Part shown: one piece after another, positions 1-10,839 of the stretch
Position numbering within the stretch: position 1 is the first letter of the stretch
Layout of the letters: every line of letters starts with the position of its first letter
NCBI RefSeq assembly: GCF_002078875.1
Contig: NC_034421.1
Location: 3,163,076 to 3,227,075 of the forward strand
Source: Numida meleagris
Taxonomy: Eukaryota > Chordata > Aves > Galliformes > Numididae
Direction of reading: 5' to 3'
DNA length: 64,000 nucleotides
Program-made: the position numbers and the translations under genes
Notes under the pieces: model-generated
What the model was told of the DNA's origin: nothing
Databases searched by the model: none
The model's input: the letters and a program-made list of their open reading frames with translations, nothing else

Positions 1-133
1 GCTCTAAATAGCAATTTCTTTCCCGCTATCCACACGAAGAAACAGGGGGTCTCGGAAGTGGTTTTAAATCCTAATGTTTGAATGAATGGAACGTGGTTGA
101 TACGGCTGTTATTCGTATCGCCATTGGAGGTGG

Positions 134-145
134 CACACACACACA
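134..145 (+). repeat. (CA)6 microsatellite
   Basis: Six CA dinucleotides near the window start. Confidence 0.85.
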
Positions 146-1465
146 GCCCCTGCTACCAATGAGCGTGGTGCTGCTCCCCACAGCAGAGCGGACCCAGGGC
201 ACGGAGCCCCACATCAGACTCTGACTGCAGGGGAAGGTCTGCACCACGCTGGGCACATGGGTGATCTCTGCAGACAACAGCTTGGAGGTGGGCAGGAGCC
301 AGGGGCGGGGAACACACCGTGCCATCGCACACACATCACAGCACGCAGCAAAGGCAAACTTGCAACGAGAGAGCAGGGGCGGCAGGAGACGGGAAACAAG
401 CCTCAGCTTGGCTGATTTCACTGTTCAACATTGGGAGGATTCACACGGACCCTATTGTGCCTGCTACCAGAACGCTTTAAACAGGCACGAGGCTGCTGAC
501 CAAGACACAAGGCCTGTTTGCTGGGTGGTTAACGCAAGCACAAAGCACTAGCTGGTGTGTACCTGCAGCAAGCTGGAAGGGGAGGACAGCTACCCATCAC
601 TAATGCTCGCTTTCACATTGCTCTCCTACTCAGCTCGCTGACAGTCTGGCATGCTAATGGATATTCGGGATTTTTTCCTCCCTTTCATCTCATCTGTAGT
701 CTTTCCCTATGTGCTTAGAACCCATTTAGTTACTTCTGGATCATCTCTGATAATGGATGCCCAGCCTTAAATTTCTTCAAGAGGTCTGACTGCATCCCTT
801 AGCTTCCTCTGCTCTTCATTTACTGGGGGAATAGTTAAACTGCATTTTACCAGTTTGCTTTTTAAATGGAAAAGACAACTGCCAATAGGGGCAAATCTCA
901 CATTTCCCTCCCACTTACAGTTCAGTCTCTTCCTCGTTATTTCCTGCTGGAGCAGTGCTGTCTCCTGACACATCAGTCCTACACAGTAAATGCGACTGAA
1001 GTTTCACCATGAGCTCACAAAGAAAGATATCTGCAAGGTATCATCACTGATTCCTCTTCAGATCTCATAGGTTAACAAAAATAATGAAATGTCCTGCCTT
1101 TAAGAAAAAAAAACATAATTGTTCACAAATTCCTTTATAGTTCTGAGTCGAACACACACTTTGCCTTCATCCTCGGTCTCATTTTCCGAAACATTTAACT
1201 TTAGTTCACCAATCTAGCACAAGCAAGAGACCTTCCCTTCTGGGAGAAACTGGCACAGGCACAATTAAGACAGGCAAGGAGCTGAAAAATGCCAAGAGAA
1301 TATATGCAAAAGCAGGTGTCTTATGAGGACACTGTTTTAACTAACTTGGTTCTTAGAAATCTTCCACTTCACAGGACAGACACGTAGCACTACCTCTAGG
1401 CTTTCAGGCTGCACTTGTTATCAGTTAATGATAGAAGCAGCACATTAGGGAACTTCAGCATCAGC

Positions 1466-1562
1466 ATCTCTGTTTCATGGAAGCGGAGACTGATGCCCAG
1501 CAAGATGAAGGGGCTGTGGTCATTCAACAGCTCAGCAGAACGGGATGAACAGGTCCCTGTTA
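1466..1562 (-). mobile_element. MIR-like SINE remnant, reverse orientation
   Basis: On the plus strand the block GCGGAGACTGATGCCCAGCA then AGATGAAGGGGCT matches the reverse complement of the MIR tail. It is followed in the right order by GGTCATTCAACAGCTCAG and CGGGATGAACAGGTCCCTG, which match the reverse complement of the MIR CORE and box-B area with a short deletion. Two blocks in correct order make chance similarity unlikely. The exact subfamily is not decidable by eye. Confidence 0.6.
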
Positions 1563-2116
1563 AAGCCCTGTCCAGGGGTCTTCCAGTTAAGTCATTCTTA
1601 TCAAAACCAATAAAAACCTGTGTTTTATCAGCTGTGCACCAGCTCTGTTTAGGAAGGGATCACTGCTTTTGCGCAGCTACTTCTGCTGCAAAAAGAAATA
1701 GAGAAAGAAGGCAGAGATGTCAACAAGCGTGAACATTTCTGAAGCGTTCCTGCTACACGTGCCCCAAAACCGCAACACGTTTAAGCCAAGAAGAGGAAGG
1801 AAGCATTATTTCTTTCTAAATAGTTTTGCAGAAGTGATCAGTATCTACCAAAATCAACCAAAAGATGGCTTTCAATTTGCAAGAGTATAAGAGGAAAGTA
1901 TGAGGGTGCTGTGTTGTGACGCTGCCAGCAAACCACACCTCCAGAGGCATCAACAGATGCTTTGTCCTGTCCCTCAATGTGAGCAAAGGAGATTGTACAC
2001 AGAAAGCATCCAGAGCAATGTACCAGCACAAAGCTACTCACTTTCCTCTGGAGTTAGCTTCCCGATGGGTGAAGTTTTATAAACTTCATTTTCAAACCAG
2101 AGAAAAGAAAATAAAC

Positions 2117-2159
2117 GGAGCATTTCCGTTTGGAAATGGAGCTTTCCCCTTTGGGAAAG
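2117..2159. repeat. Two tandem 21-bp units, each a 7-bp-stem hairpin
   Basis: Unit one is GGAG plus CATTTCC-GTTT-GGAAATG; unit two, 21 bp later, is GGAG plus CTTTCCC-CTTT-GGGAAAG. Each has perfectly complementary 7-bp arms and a 4-base loop. The units differ at matched positions on both arms, so pairing is kept while sequence differs. No function is recognised. Confidence 0.8.
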
Positions 2160-2644
2160 GGAGAAGGAAAGGGGGACCATTCCCTCTATGGTTGGACAGG
2201 CCCAGCTGCGCTGAGCACAGCATTTAGGTCTCACAAACCCAGAAAGGAGCTGCAGTAATGAAAAGCCAGACAGTTCCCTGCAACCTGCACGTAGCACGTC
2301 GGTGAGGAAGGACGGCGCGGCCCAGCAGGGCCACCCTGCACACGCTGAGCAGAGCTGTAGGTGCAGGCTAACTCGTCAAGCTGCTCAATTTACATGCAGC
2401 AACAAAGCCGTGTAAGGATCAAATGAAATTAATTCTGTCTAATGACAAATTAATTGTCCAAGCCAACCCTTAACGTCTCCATCGTCAAATGAATTTCCAT
2501 GTTATTTACCCTCCACAACTTCCCACGGGGAAGGAGAAAGACAGCTGCTCAGATTAAAGAACCAAACAGAAGAGCCTCTGAGACAAAGGATCTTTTCATT
2601 TTCTGAATGATTGCTGCACTCCAAAACATCTTATGAGAAATAAT

Positions 2645-2700
2645 GTTTGGGTTTTGTTGTGGTTTTGTGTTTTGTTTTGTTTTTTTTAAAACAAAAACAA
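2645..2700 (+). repeat. T/G-rich low-complexity tract ending in a T/A inverted repeat
   Basis: Repeated GTTTT-type units run into TTTTTTTTAAAACAAAAAC, so the end of the tract can fold on itself. No element is recognised. Confidence 0.75.
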
Positions 2701-4671
2701 GATGCAAACTGCCTGATTTGATGCTGCTATTTCATCACCTCAGCACTGAATGCACCAACTTTTAATGGTAAGGAAAGATAGGCTCAGGCAGAAATAATGT
2801 TCCTGTAATAAGAAAAATAAATTGACAACAGACCTAAGAATGTGTATTTTTCTCATTTCATATTCTTTAAGGCACGAATCACTGCAGTCCTCATCTTATT
2901 TATTGACAACGGGAACATTTTTAAAGGCACATAAGATGACAACAAAAGCCGTGTCACTGTAACACCAGGCTGTAAATTCCTTCAGGCCACCAGAAAAATG
3001 ACACATGCTGCAAGATTCCCACTGCTCTTATTTCACAACCTTATTTTAATGCCTCTAAAACATCCCAAATCACCCGGTTTGACCACACCAAATAATACCT
3101 CTCAAAACCATCATCTAATGGACCAATTTTTCTGGGAAATAAAAGCTTTCTCTAACAGAAACGTCAGCATTACATCCCACTTTCCCCACTTAAACAATCT
3201 GCTTTTGTGCCTGAGGCCTGCCCAAGCTCAGGGAGTGGGCTCATAGCAAAGAACCAGTCCGTTCATCCCTGGAGTTCTGGACAGAGAGAGGCAAAATGGA
3301 GAAGAGTCACACACAGGTCGCAGGAGATTCGGAGAAATTCATGTCTTTGACCCGATCACCCCAACAGTTCAATAGTTTTGACTGAACAAGCAGTGCTGAA
3401 GGATAGGGGGCAGCTCTTTTGTAGACAGAGGTCCAAGTGCTTTGTCACACAACCTAACATGGGGTTTTTAAAGGTTATTACCTGCAGAGTTGATGCAGTA
3501 ACCTCCCAGTAACTTCTTCCAGCTGCACTGGAATAGTTTCTCTGTGGCCAACAGCAGACTTCAAAGTGGTTTCAACTTGTCAGACTTACAGTGGGCATGA
3601 ATTAACCAGACTACAGAGCGGTGCTACCAGAATTCTGCCCCGAACATCCCTGCAACCCCAGAGGAAAGCAAAAACTCGGACACTGCAAAACGATGGGGCG
3701 TGACCTGGAAAAAAAAAATCTTACAAAAATGAGCACCATCTATCAAAGTAGGATTTAATTTATCCTAGCCGCAACGTTTTTCTAAACAGAGAAGATTAGG
3801 AGCAACAGATTCACTCTTGCAAAGCAGAAGCTAAACAACTTTTAGTTAAGAAATAAAGCAGATGGCCCATGCAGATTAAAGAGTAGGTACACCACAATGA
3901 AACAGCACGCTGCTGCGCACAAATCCCACAGTAATTACAGCAGCGGCGTTGTTCCACTAATGATGCTATGCCTGTGAACTGGGACAAATTAACACAAAGA
4001 CACGCATGCGGGTGACTTGCAGCCCAAGGGAAGGTGAATATGATGGAGAGACAGACATTGAAGACAATCACAACAGATTAAATGCTGTAAGGAACTGGAG
4101 AACAATTTGCATCCCCAACAAAAAGCGGAATATGGGGAAGGATGCGTTCCCCATCTGTCCTAGATCTCTATGAAAATTGATGCTTTCTCTAGGGATTGTG
4201 CAACCGATCTTTCTCATCTCAGATGTATTTGAGGATCTTTATTGCTAGTCCATGCTCTGCAAGTTCTGTACGGCGGCGAAAGAGAATCGCTGCCACTGGG
4301 GTTGTCCTCAGCTGGGCTACATCAGCTCTAACCAGCTCCAGCGTGAGCTTCCTTAAAGCAAAGCCCCATCCAACTGCAACACCTGCACGGACACTGCGAA
4401 ACACCTCCAGCTGCTGGAGCAGCTATTCCAGGGTTTATGTCTAACAAGCAGAGTCAACGCACAACACTGCGCCCTGAAGAGCAGAACACCCTGCTGGCTG
4501 TTATGGACGCTGCCTACTTCTGGGCCTCAAGAGCTGGAAGGTGCTAAGAGCTTTCCCAGTCTGGACCAGTGGAGAGCAACTGAATATTATATTGTACTTC
4601 GGATGGCGTTAAACTAATGAAGGTCCTGAAGCCAGAGGAATTCTGAGCCTGGCCACGACCCAACTAAAAGT

Positions 4672-4686
4672 TGCTGCTGCTGCTGC
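4672..4686 (+). repeat. (TGC)5 trinucleotide tract
   Basis: Five TGC units in intronic sequence. Confidence 0.85.
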
Positions 4687-5522
4687 ACACAATGCAGAGC
4701 TTGTTACGTATCCGTGCTCCAGACCTCACAACCAATTCAAAATAATGAAGCTTAACTACATGAATGGGAGAAAGTCTGCTATGTATCGTTTTCAAACCTG
4801 TTGAAGTCTCTTTGAATCTGTAACCCCAAGGCCTCGTGCTTTATTCCATCAGAAGTTAATTACAGCAGAGGCAGTTTCCAAATGTACTAAGAGCTATCAC
4901 ATATCGAGGGGTCATTTGTGCTGAAGATGGGAAAGCACATTAACGGGAAAGGTGTTGCAAGCATCCGAGCTTTCTTAGCAACATTCACAGATGCAAGCAC
5001 AGAATTCACGACCTCTCTTCTCTATCAGAGCCGTTCACAAAGCTAACATGCAGAAAACATCCACTGAACCAGACCTCTCCAGAGCTTTGATTTCCTGATT
5101 TCTGCAAGTGCTCAGCATCACATTTCCCCCCACAATACTGCAACTGTCAGCAGCAGCATTCAGCCAGGATACAGAGGTTCCCATCACGGGACAACAGAAG
5201 TCTGGAGAGATCTCTCAAGCACCAAGATCATCCTGGTGCTTTACAGCTTTCTTAGAACACGTCACCGGGAGACAAATCTTCCATTCTGGAAAACCATCCT
5301 TTTCTGTGCAGAGGTCTTCAGCAGAGGTCGGCATATAGGAAAAATGATTCTTCTGAAATATTCATGTTGTTTACTGCTCCAGGCTGCTCCTTCGCTGCCT
5401 ATCCTTCAGGGACAGCCGAAAATTAAAAACAAGAATCTAATTTCAGTATTAGGAGTCCTGCCGTGCCTCCTGACTTGCTCTACTTAAGTTCCAAAAATCA
5501 AACTAACATAAAATATTAAATT

Positions 5523-5539
5523 AAAAAAAAAAAAAAAAA
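5523..5539 (+). repeat. A17 homopolymer
   Basis: Seventeen A residues after an A/T-rich run. It could be an old retrotransposed poly-A tail, but no parent sequence is recognisable upstream. Confidence 0.9.
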
Positions 5540-8247
5540 GCCAATGTAGGGACAGAAAAAAAACTTCTCATTATTTGAGACTCTTCCTTTCATCTGTATC
5601 CGAAGCATCACTTTCTGCTCCCAACATCCACGTACATCAACAACAACCAGAAAGCCAGAAGGAAAGGATGCGGAACCAAGGTCTTGTGACCCACAAATCA
5701 GACAAACACCAGCACTGGAGAGTTTTAATTCTCAGAAAAGAGTTATGTTCTCCTCCCAGTGCAAAACAACAGAGGCACCGCAACCAAATATCTCAGCGAG
5801 GCCCTTATATTTATAGGTCCCAGAAAAGGTCTATTGCATAAAGGAGCAAAATACTCAGGTAATACCAGAAAACAAAATTCTCCAATTTTTCATGAGTAAA
5901 TTGCATTGTCTACAGAGAAACATTCGGCCTTAACAGCTGAAAACAGATGTCTTCTCAAACATATATAACAAACAAAACAATTGTCCTTTTTGGCTGAAGC
6001 AGTCTTACTGAGTTTCTAATTTTCCCACTTTTCGAATACTTTTGCTTCTTAATTGCAGTAAAATCTCTCAGTTGTGCTATAAAAACGTCAGCAGACTGAC
6101 GGAAGATTGAACTTCACCTGAAAAAAACATTAAATCTCCCCAGACACAACTGAAGTCTGAGCCTTTGTATGAGCTCAGACCTCAGGAATGTGGTAACCAC
6201 TAATGCTCACAAACAAAACGCATTTATTTCTTATGGCGCAGACTGGATTCGAATGTCAGATTTGAAAACTGCCCACCTTCTCCCACATGGCAGATGAGTG
6301 CAGATGCACATCCCTGGGACATCCTCCATAGCACCCAGCCCCGGCGGCGGGGAAAGGCACCGCACGGACACGTGTCGGTGCTGAACAGGAGATACCTCAA
6401 AGGGATGCGTCCCAAAGGCAGTGAGTTCACTGCTTTTTTGAAAAGCAGCTCCTTTTAAGGCTTCTAAGCTTAATAACGTTAGCAGTAACCAAAGCCATGG
6501 CCAAAGGCCAAAGTTCCCTTCACATCTTTCCCCTCCACTCCCTCCTCTTTGACACCAGCCAGGAAACTGTTCCCATTTCTTCCCCCATTTTCTCAAGCCT
6601 CATCTCTCAAGTGGTTGGAGCGCGCTTTCGAAACACAGCACAAATGAAAGAAAAAGGTACATACATTATCTATATGCACACACACATGTACTTACACCAG
6701 CGTCAAGAAAAGCTTGAAAGCAGTTCCCTGCTTTTGCTAAATGCTTTCCCGTTTGCCCCAAACCAACATTGTACGCACAAAAATCACAAGTTGAACAGCT
6801 TGTATAAGAGAGATAAGCTTTACAAATCACAGTATTTTTTTTTTTTCTTTTTTCCTAAGCAGAGGTTCTCTCTTCCACTTGTCAGAGCTCCATCAGCCCC
6901 CCCCGGGTCGGTACACACTGCTCCACACATTGCCTCCTTCTCTTCTACTACCACCACGCATTTATTTCGCATCCCCAATGAATTCGGAGGGCTCCCTGCC
7001 CTCCTGCTGGCAGCTCTATCACATTCCCCAAGAATGCATTTTGCATTAGGATTTAGGCAGCAATACTAAAACAATATTGCTTTCCTCAACCACAAGGAAC
7101 CTGGCACAACGCGTGGCTCAGAATTACTCAGCCATCCCCCGGCTCAGGTAGCAAACCTTGAGCAGCACCCAGCTGCTCCGGGGCGCGCTCTCAGATGATG
7201 CTATGGATGCACATCAGGGACAAATCCCACCCCAGGGCCCGCACAAGGAATATTTCATCTGCTCAGCGCTGCTGGGCTGGCTCAGGAGCGGCTGTGGAAT
7301 ATCAAGTATGAGAACTCAGACACCAAAATCCCAAGGCATCTCTCGGCACCTGCCCAGAAAGCTGAGCTATGAGTTTGGAAGCACGCAGGAGATGACTTGT
7401 GACTGCTCAGTGGGGATGAACTTTTCCCCACCTGCCCCCAGTAAAACCTCCCAAAGGGATTTCCCTCTCCATCCCGTTTAACTCTGTCTCACAATGTCCC
7501 ACTGACTCCCAAGGCCAAGTGACAGCCACCTGACATCTCCAGTGCCATGTTTTGCACCAGGAAAACTACAACAGGCTGAAGTGGAGAAAACAATGGATGC
7601 TGAGTGAATGCTTCACAGAGGTGACACGGAGCAGAGGGATGTGGGTCTGGGCAGAGGCCCGTGGAGCTGCCTCACTTGGGCACTCAGTTCACATCGTGCC
7701 CGGCCCGGGGAACAGCGCTGCAGGAAACAAACCTACCCCCAACTGCCCTTGGTCCCTGGAAACTTAATTACCATCAGTGCCTTCAAAATACCTCAGATGC
7801 CCTCAGCAGCTGGAAGACCTCTGTGCCCATGCTCAACAAAGTGGATGCTTTGCATCTTCTTGAGAAATGCAGACAGCGAGGCTTCTCATTTTGCTGAAGC
7901 ATTAAACTCCCTCTTGAAATGCAACCTGGGATCAATTTTATTTCAGCCGTTGTGTAGCAATTTTAATCAAGTGTTAAAACGGAAGATATTGAAAAACTAC
8001 CTGGAAAATATAATCCTCTGAAACAATGTGAAAATGGAACGGGCAAGCAATAACGCAACTGGAGCAGAAAACGATTACATTCACTCTCAGTTTGCTCACA
8101 CACCGAGCACCTGCTCTGCTTAACGCCGCTGCGAGAAGGCAACAAGAGAAGCCAGCCCCCACCTACAGCCACGCTCCTGGCTCCCTGCTCCCCATAGAAG
8201 CACTCCTTCCTTCTGCAGAAATTTCCTCTTTGGAACAAGACAGATTT

Positions 8248-8263
8248 AAAAAAAAAAAAAAAA
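8248..8263 (+). repeat. A16 homopolymer
   Basis: Sixteen A residues without a recognisable element beside them. Confidence 0.9.
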
Positions 8264-8428
8264 GTGCTTAAAGCTCTCTATTTATAAAACTGCTTATGTA
8301 AAGATACTATTGTGAATGAAGTATTAAATTATGCAGTGCGAGATGTAATAGAGTGAATTATATTCAGTAAGATCACACACTACTGAAAATATGCAAAAAG
8401 CAGTGCTACGGGCTTTGAGTTGTCAGGC

Positions 8429-8450
8429 TACACACACACACATATATATT
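8429..8450 (+). repeat. (CA)n-(TA)n microsatellite
   Basis: About six CA units run directly into TATATAT. It is short and simple. Confidence 0.9.
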
Positions 8451-8917
8451 GCTCATCTCATTATTTTCTACTGTTTCCATGTGTGATAACATGCCCAATG
8501 CTGACACTTCTCCCATTCTCCCGGCAGACCCTACATTAGCATGTAAATAGCTGGCAGATAGGAGGAAATGAAAGCGAGGAAGAGCTCTTTAATTAACTTT
8601 AATCCTCTGAAAATCCATACAGCAATCTGTTCTGACAGTTTTCTACACGGGATCTTCTTAGGAGGTCCCTAAGTGGTGCCTGCGGATCACTGCCAGGCTA
8701 GAACCGGGAGAAAGAATGAACAAACCAATTGCGGAGACAATATTTAGACATATTTCTGCTGTTCAGTGATGACTGGTGACTGCCATCTGGCATCACCAGA
8801 GCCGTCATTAGTCCCACTCGGGATGGGGAACAGAGAGATGCCATAGGCAAGAGGATGGCACGCTTCACACCCGTGTGACAGCCAGGGGCCAGCTCCGGGC
8901 TCAGCGTGCAGACCTCG

Positions 8918-8931
8918 CACACACACACACA
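8918..8931 (+). repeat. (CA)7 microsatellite
   Basis: Seven CA dinucleotides follow CTCG. Confidence 0.9.
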
Positions 8932-10800
8932 GGGCAGCCTCCTCTGCCTCCCGGTGCTGCACGTGCTGCCCCTCTTTGTCCTCTGCCCTGTATTCTCTCA
9001 GCCTGCGCTAAGCACAAAACTCTCAAGGTTGAAGAGCAAAGCAATTTCCTTGTTAGAAAACTTGATTGAAACAGCTATATAGTGGTACCCGGCCCTTCAG
9101 ATCTTGAACAGCAAAATGGGCGACAGACGATAAGATGTAATCATCGCTCAACGACTTCCATTTTCCAAATGGATGTGACAAGCTTTATGAATGGCGCTCA
9201 ACTACATGAAATTTCAAACAAATTTTGGTGGCTGAAAAAATCTAAGGGTAAATGGAAGGAGATGCAGTGCCTCAGTCTCCGGCTACAGAAAACCATCGCA
9301 CAGCGATCCCGGGCGGGTTGGATCCAGCTGCAAAGCGGCGTCCCGCTGCTTGATGGAAGTTGGTACAAGACTGGCAGGAAGAGACTGCTTCTGAGGCCCC
9401 CTATGGCACAGAGCTGGCCTGTAACATTCCCAACAGCACTGAAAGAAATGTTTCCCTGCAGGGTAGCTGGGAGCATCTTAAGGGCACACACCAGGCTGAA
9501 AGCCAAGGAGAGAGCTCCTAGTCTCTGGGTTTCCTCAGAGCTGAAAGAAGGACCAGTAGAACTTGGAGCACCGAGGCCCAGCAGGTGAACTGGGACAAGG
9601 CCTGGATGCAGCACAGGGCATCATATAACGAGCTTGAGAGCTCAGGGCTGCCGGGAAGAACAATGTTTGCAGCCTTCTTCTTTGCTAAGACTGCACAGCA
9701 AATACAAGAAAAAAAAGGAAGTAATGCAAAGATGAGAGCCGTGAAAATCTACCCGGTGAAATGATACAAAAGGCACGGAAAGCTGTAAAAGAGGAGGAAA
9801 CAGAAGGGCTGCTTCTTTAAGGCAAATCACCAGCTTTAATAATACCCACTCCACCCAGGACAGAGACCAAACACCCACTGAGAGCATCCAAGGGAGGAAT
9901 TTCCACCCTCCACGGTCAGGATCATCCTCATCCTTTCCAGCCCAGATTTGCACAACATGTACGGAGCTGTTTTAATAAATACAAATTTAAACAATGCGAA
10001 AGACAAATACAAACCCATATCTCACTAAGTCTGCCGTTCTCCAAGGATTCAAAGAATAAAGCCACAGAAATAAGCAAAAAGGTGACCTAGAAAATTTGGC
10101 ATGTCAGATCACAGACATATATCATCAAGCAAAGAAACCTGACTTACAGCATCAGTCTACAACTGTCACCCAAGCCCATCAACCAGTTGTCCCACTCCTA
10201 TCATTTCACGTTCTTCCATCAGCTGAACCACACTGAGTACAAAAAAACACATCGCCCTAATACCCCCTCTGATTTTATTTTTTTTTCTTAACGTGTTTTA
10301 TCAAGAGCAGACATTTCACTTTATTCATCAACCTGGATTTCATAGCTAGAAGATACAGAAAATATACAGCTTGGCAACTTCAAAAACACAGCGACTGCTA
10401 ACGCTCAGAACAAAGCCTGCTCTTATGAATATGTAAGCACAAATTTCAATAAAATGACCTTTAACATAACAGGCTCTAGCTGTAGAAGCAAATCTCTACT
10501 GCCACATGAATTACTAAAGATGCAGGTGTTCCTTCTAGGATTCGCCTTACACAGGACATTCCTTATACATACCGATGGCTAATCCACTTTAAACCATACA
10601 TTAGTTCATGCAGCTTTGAGGAGTTATGTTCAAATCTAATCTGACTTTCTAGTAGAACGAAACGTAATAAAAAGGGCACTTAACAGCTACGAGGACAAAT
10701 AAAAGCTGAAACTGGAATAAGTTTATAAAAACACTATGACCATATCCATGATGAGTTATAAGGTTGCACTTCAGACATTTTCAGCGCCAGGTATTCTCAG

Positions 10801-10839
10801 CAGATGGCCGAATGACGGCCTCACTTTATCTGCCATCTG
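10801..10839. repeat. Inverted pair of CAGATGGC E-box sequences
   Basis: CAGATGGC (10801-10808) and its reverse complement GCCATCTG (10832-10839) face each other across 23 bp that begin with a smaller inverted pair (GCCG/CGGC). CAGATG is an E-box form used by tissue-specific bHLH factors; use here is unproven. Confidence 0.6.

Noticed and set aside
3476..3560. Minus-strand coiled-coil-like QLEEVTGRLLHQL before a GTAATA donor
   Set aside because: Tempting as a MAD1 exon, but it matches no MAD1 segment and the acceptor candidates are weak.
6497..7069. 190-codon open frame on the plus strand
   Set aside because: It runs through a poly-T tract (about 6836) and a C8 run, and the peptide has no family resemblance. 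Treated as chance.
9082..9614. Overlapping long open frames on both strands (168 codons plus, 138 codons minus)
   Set aside because: Neither peptide resembles a known family or a MAD1 segment. Openness on both strands reflects base composition with few stops rather than coding.
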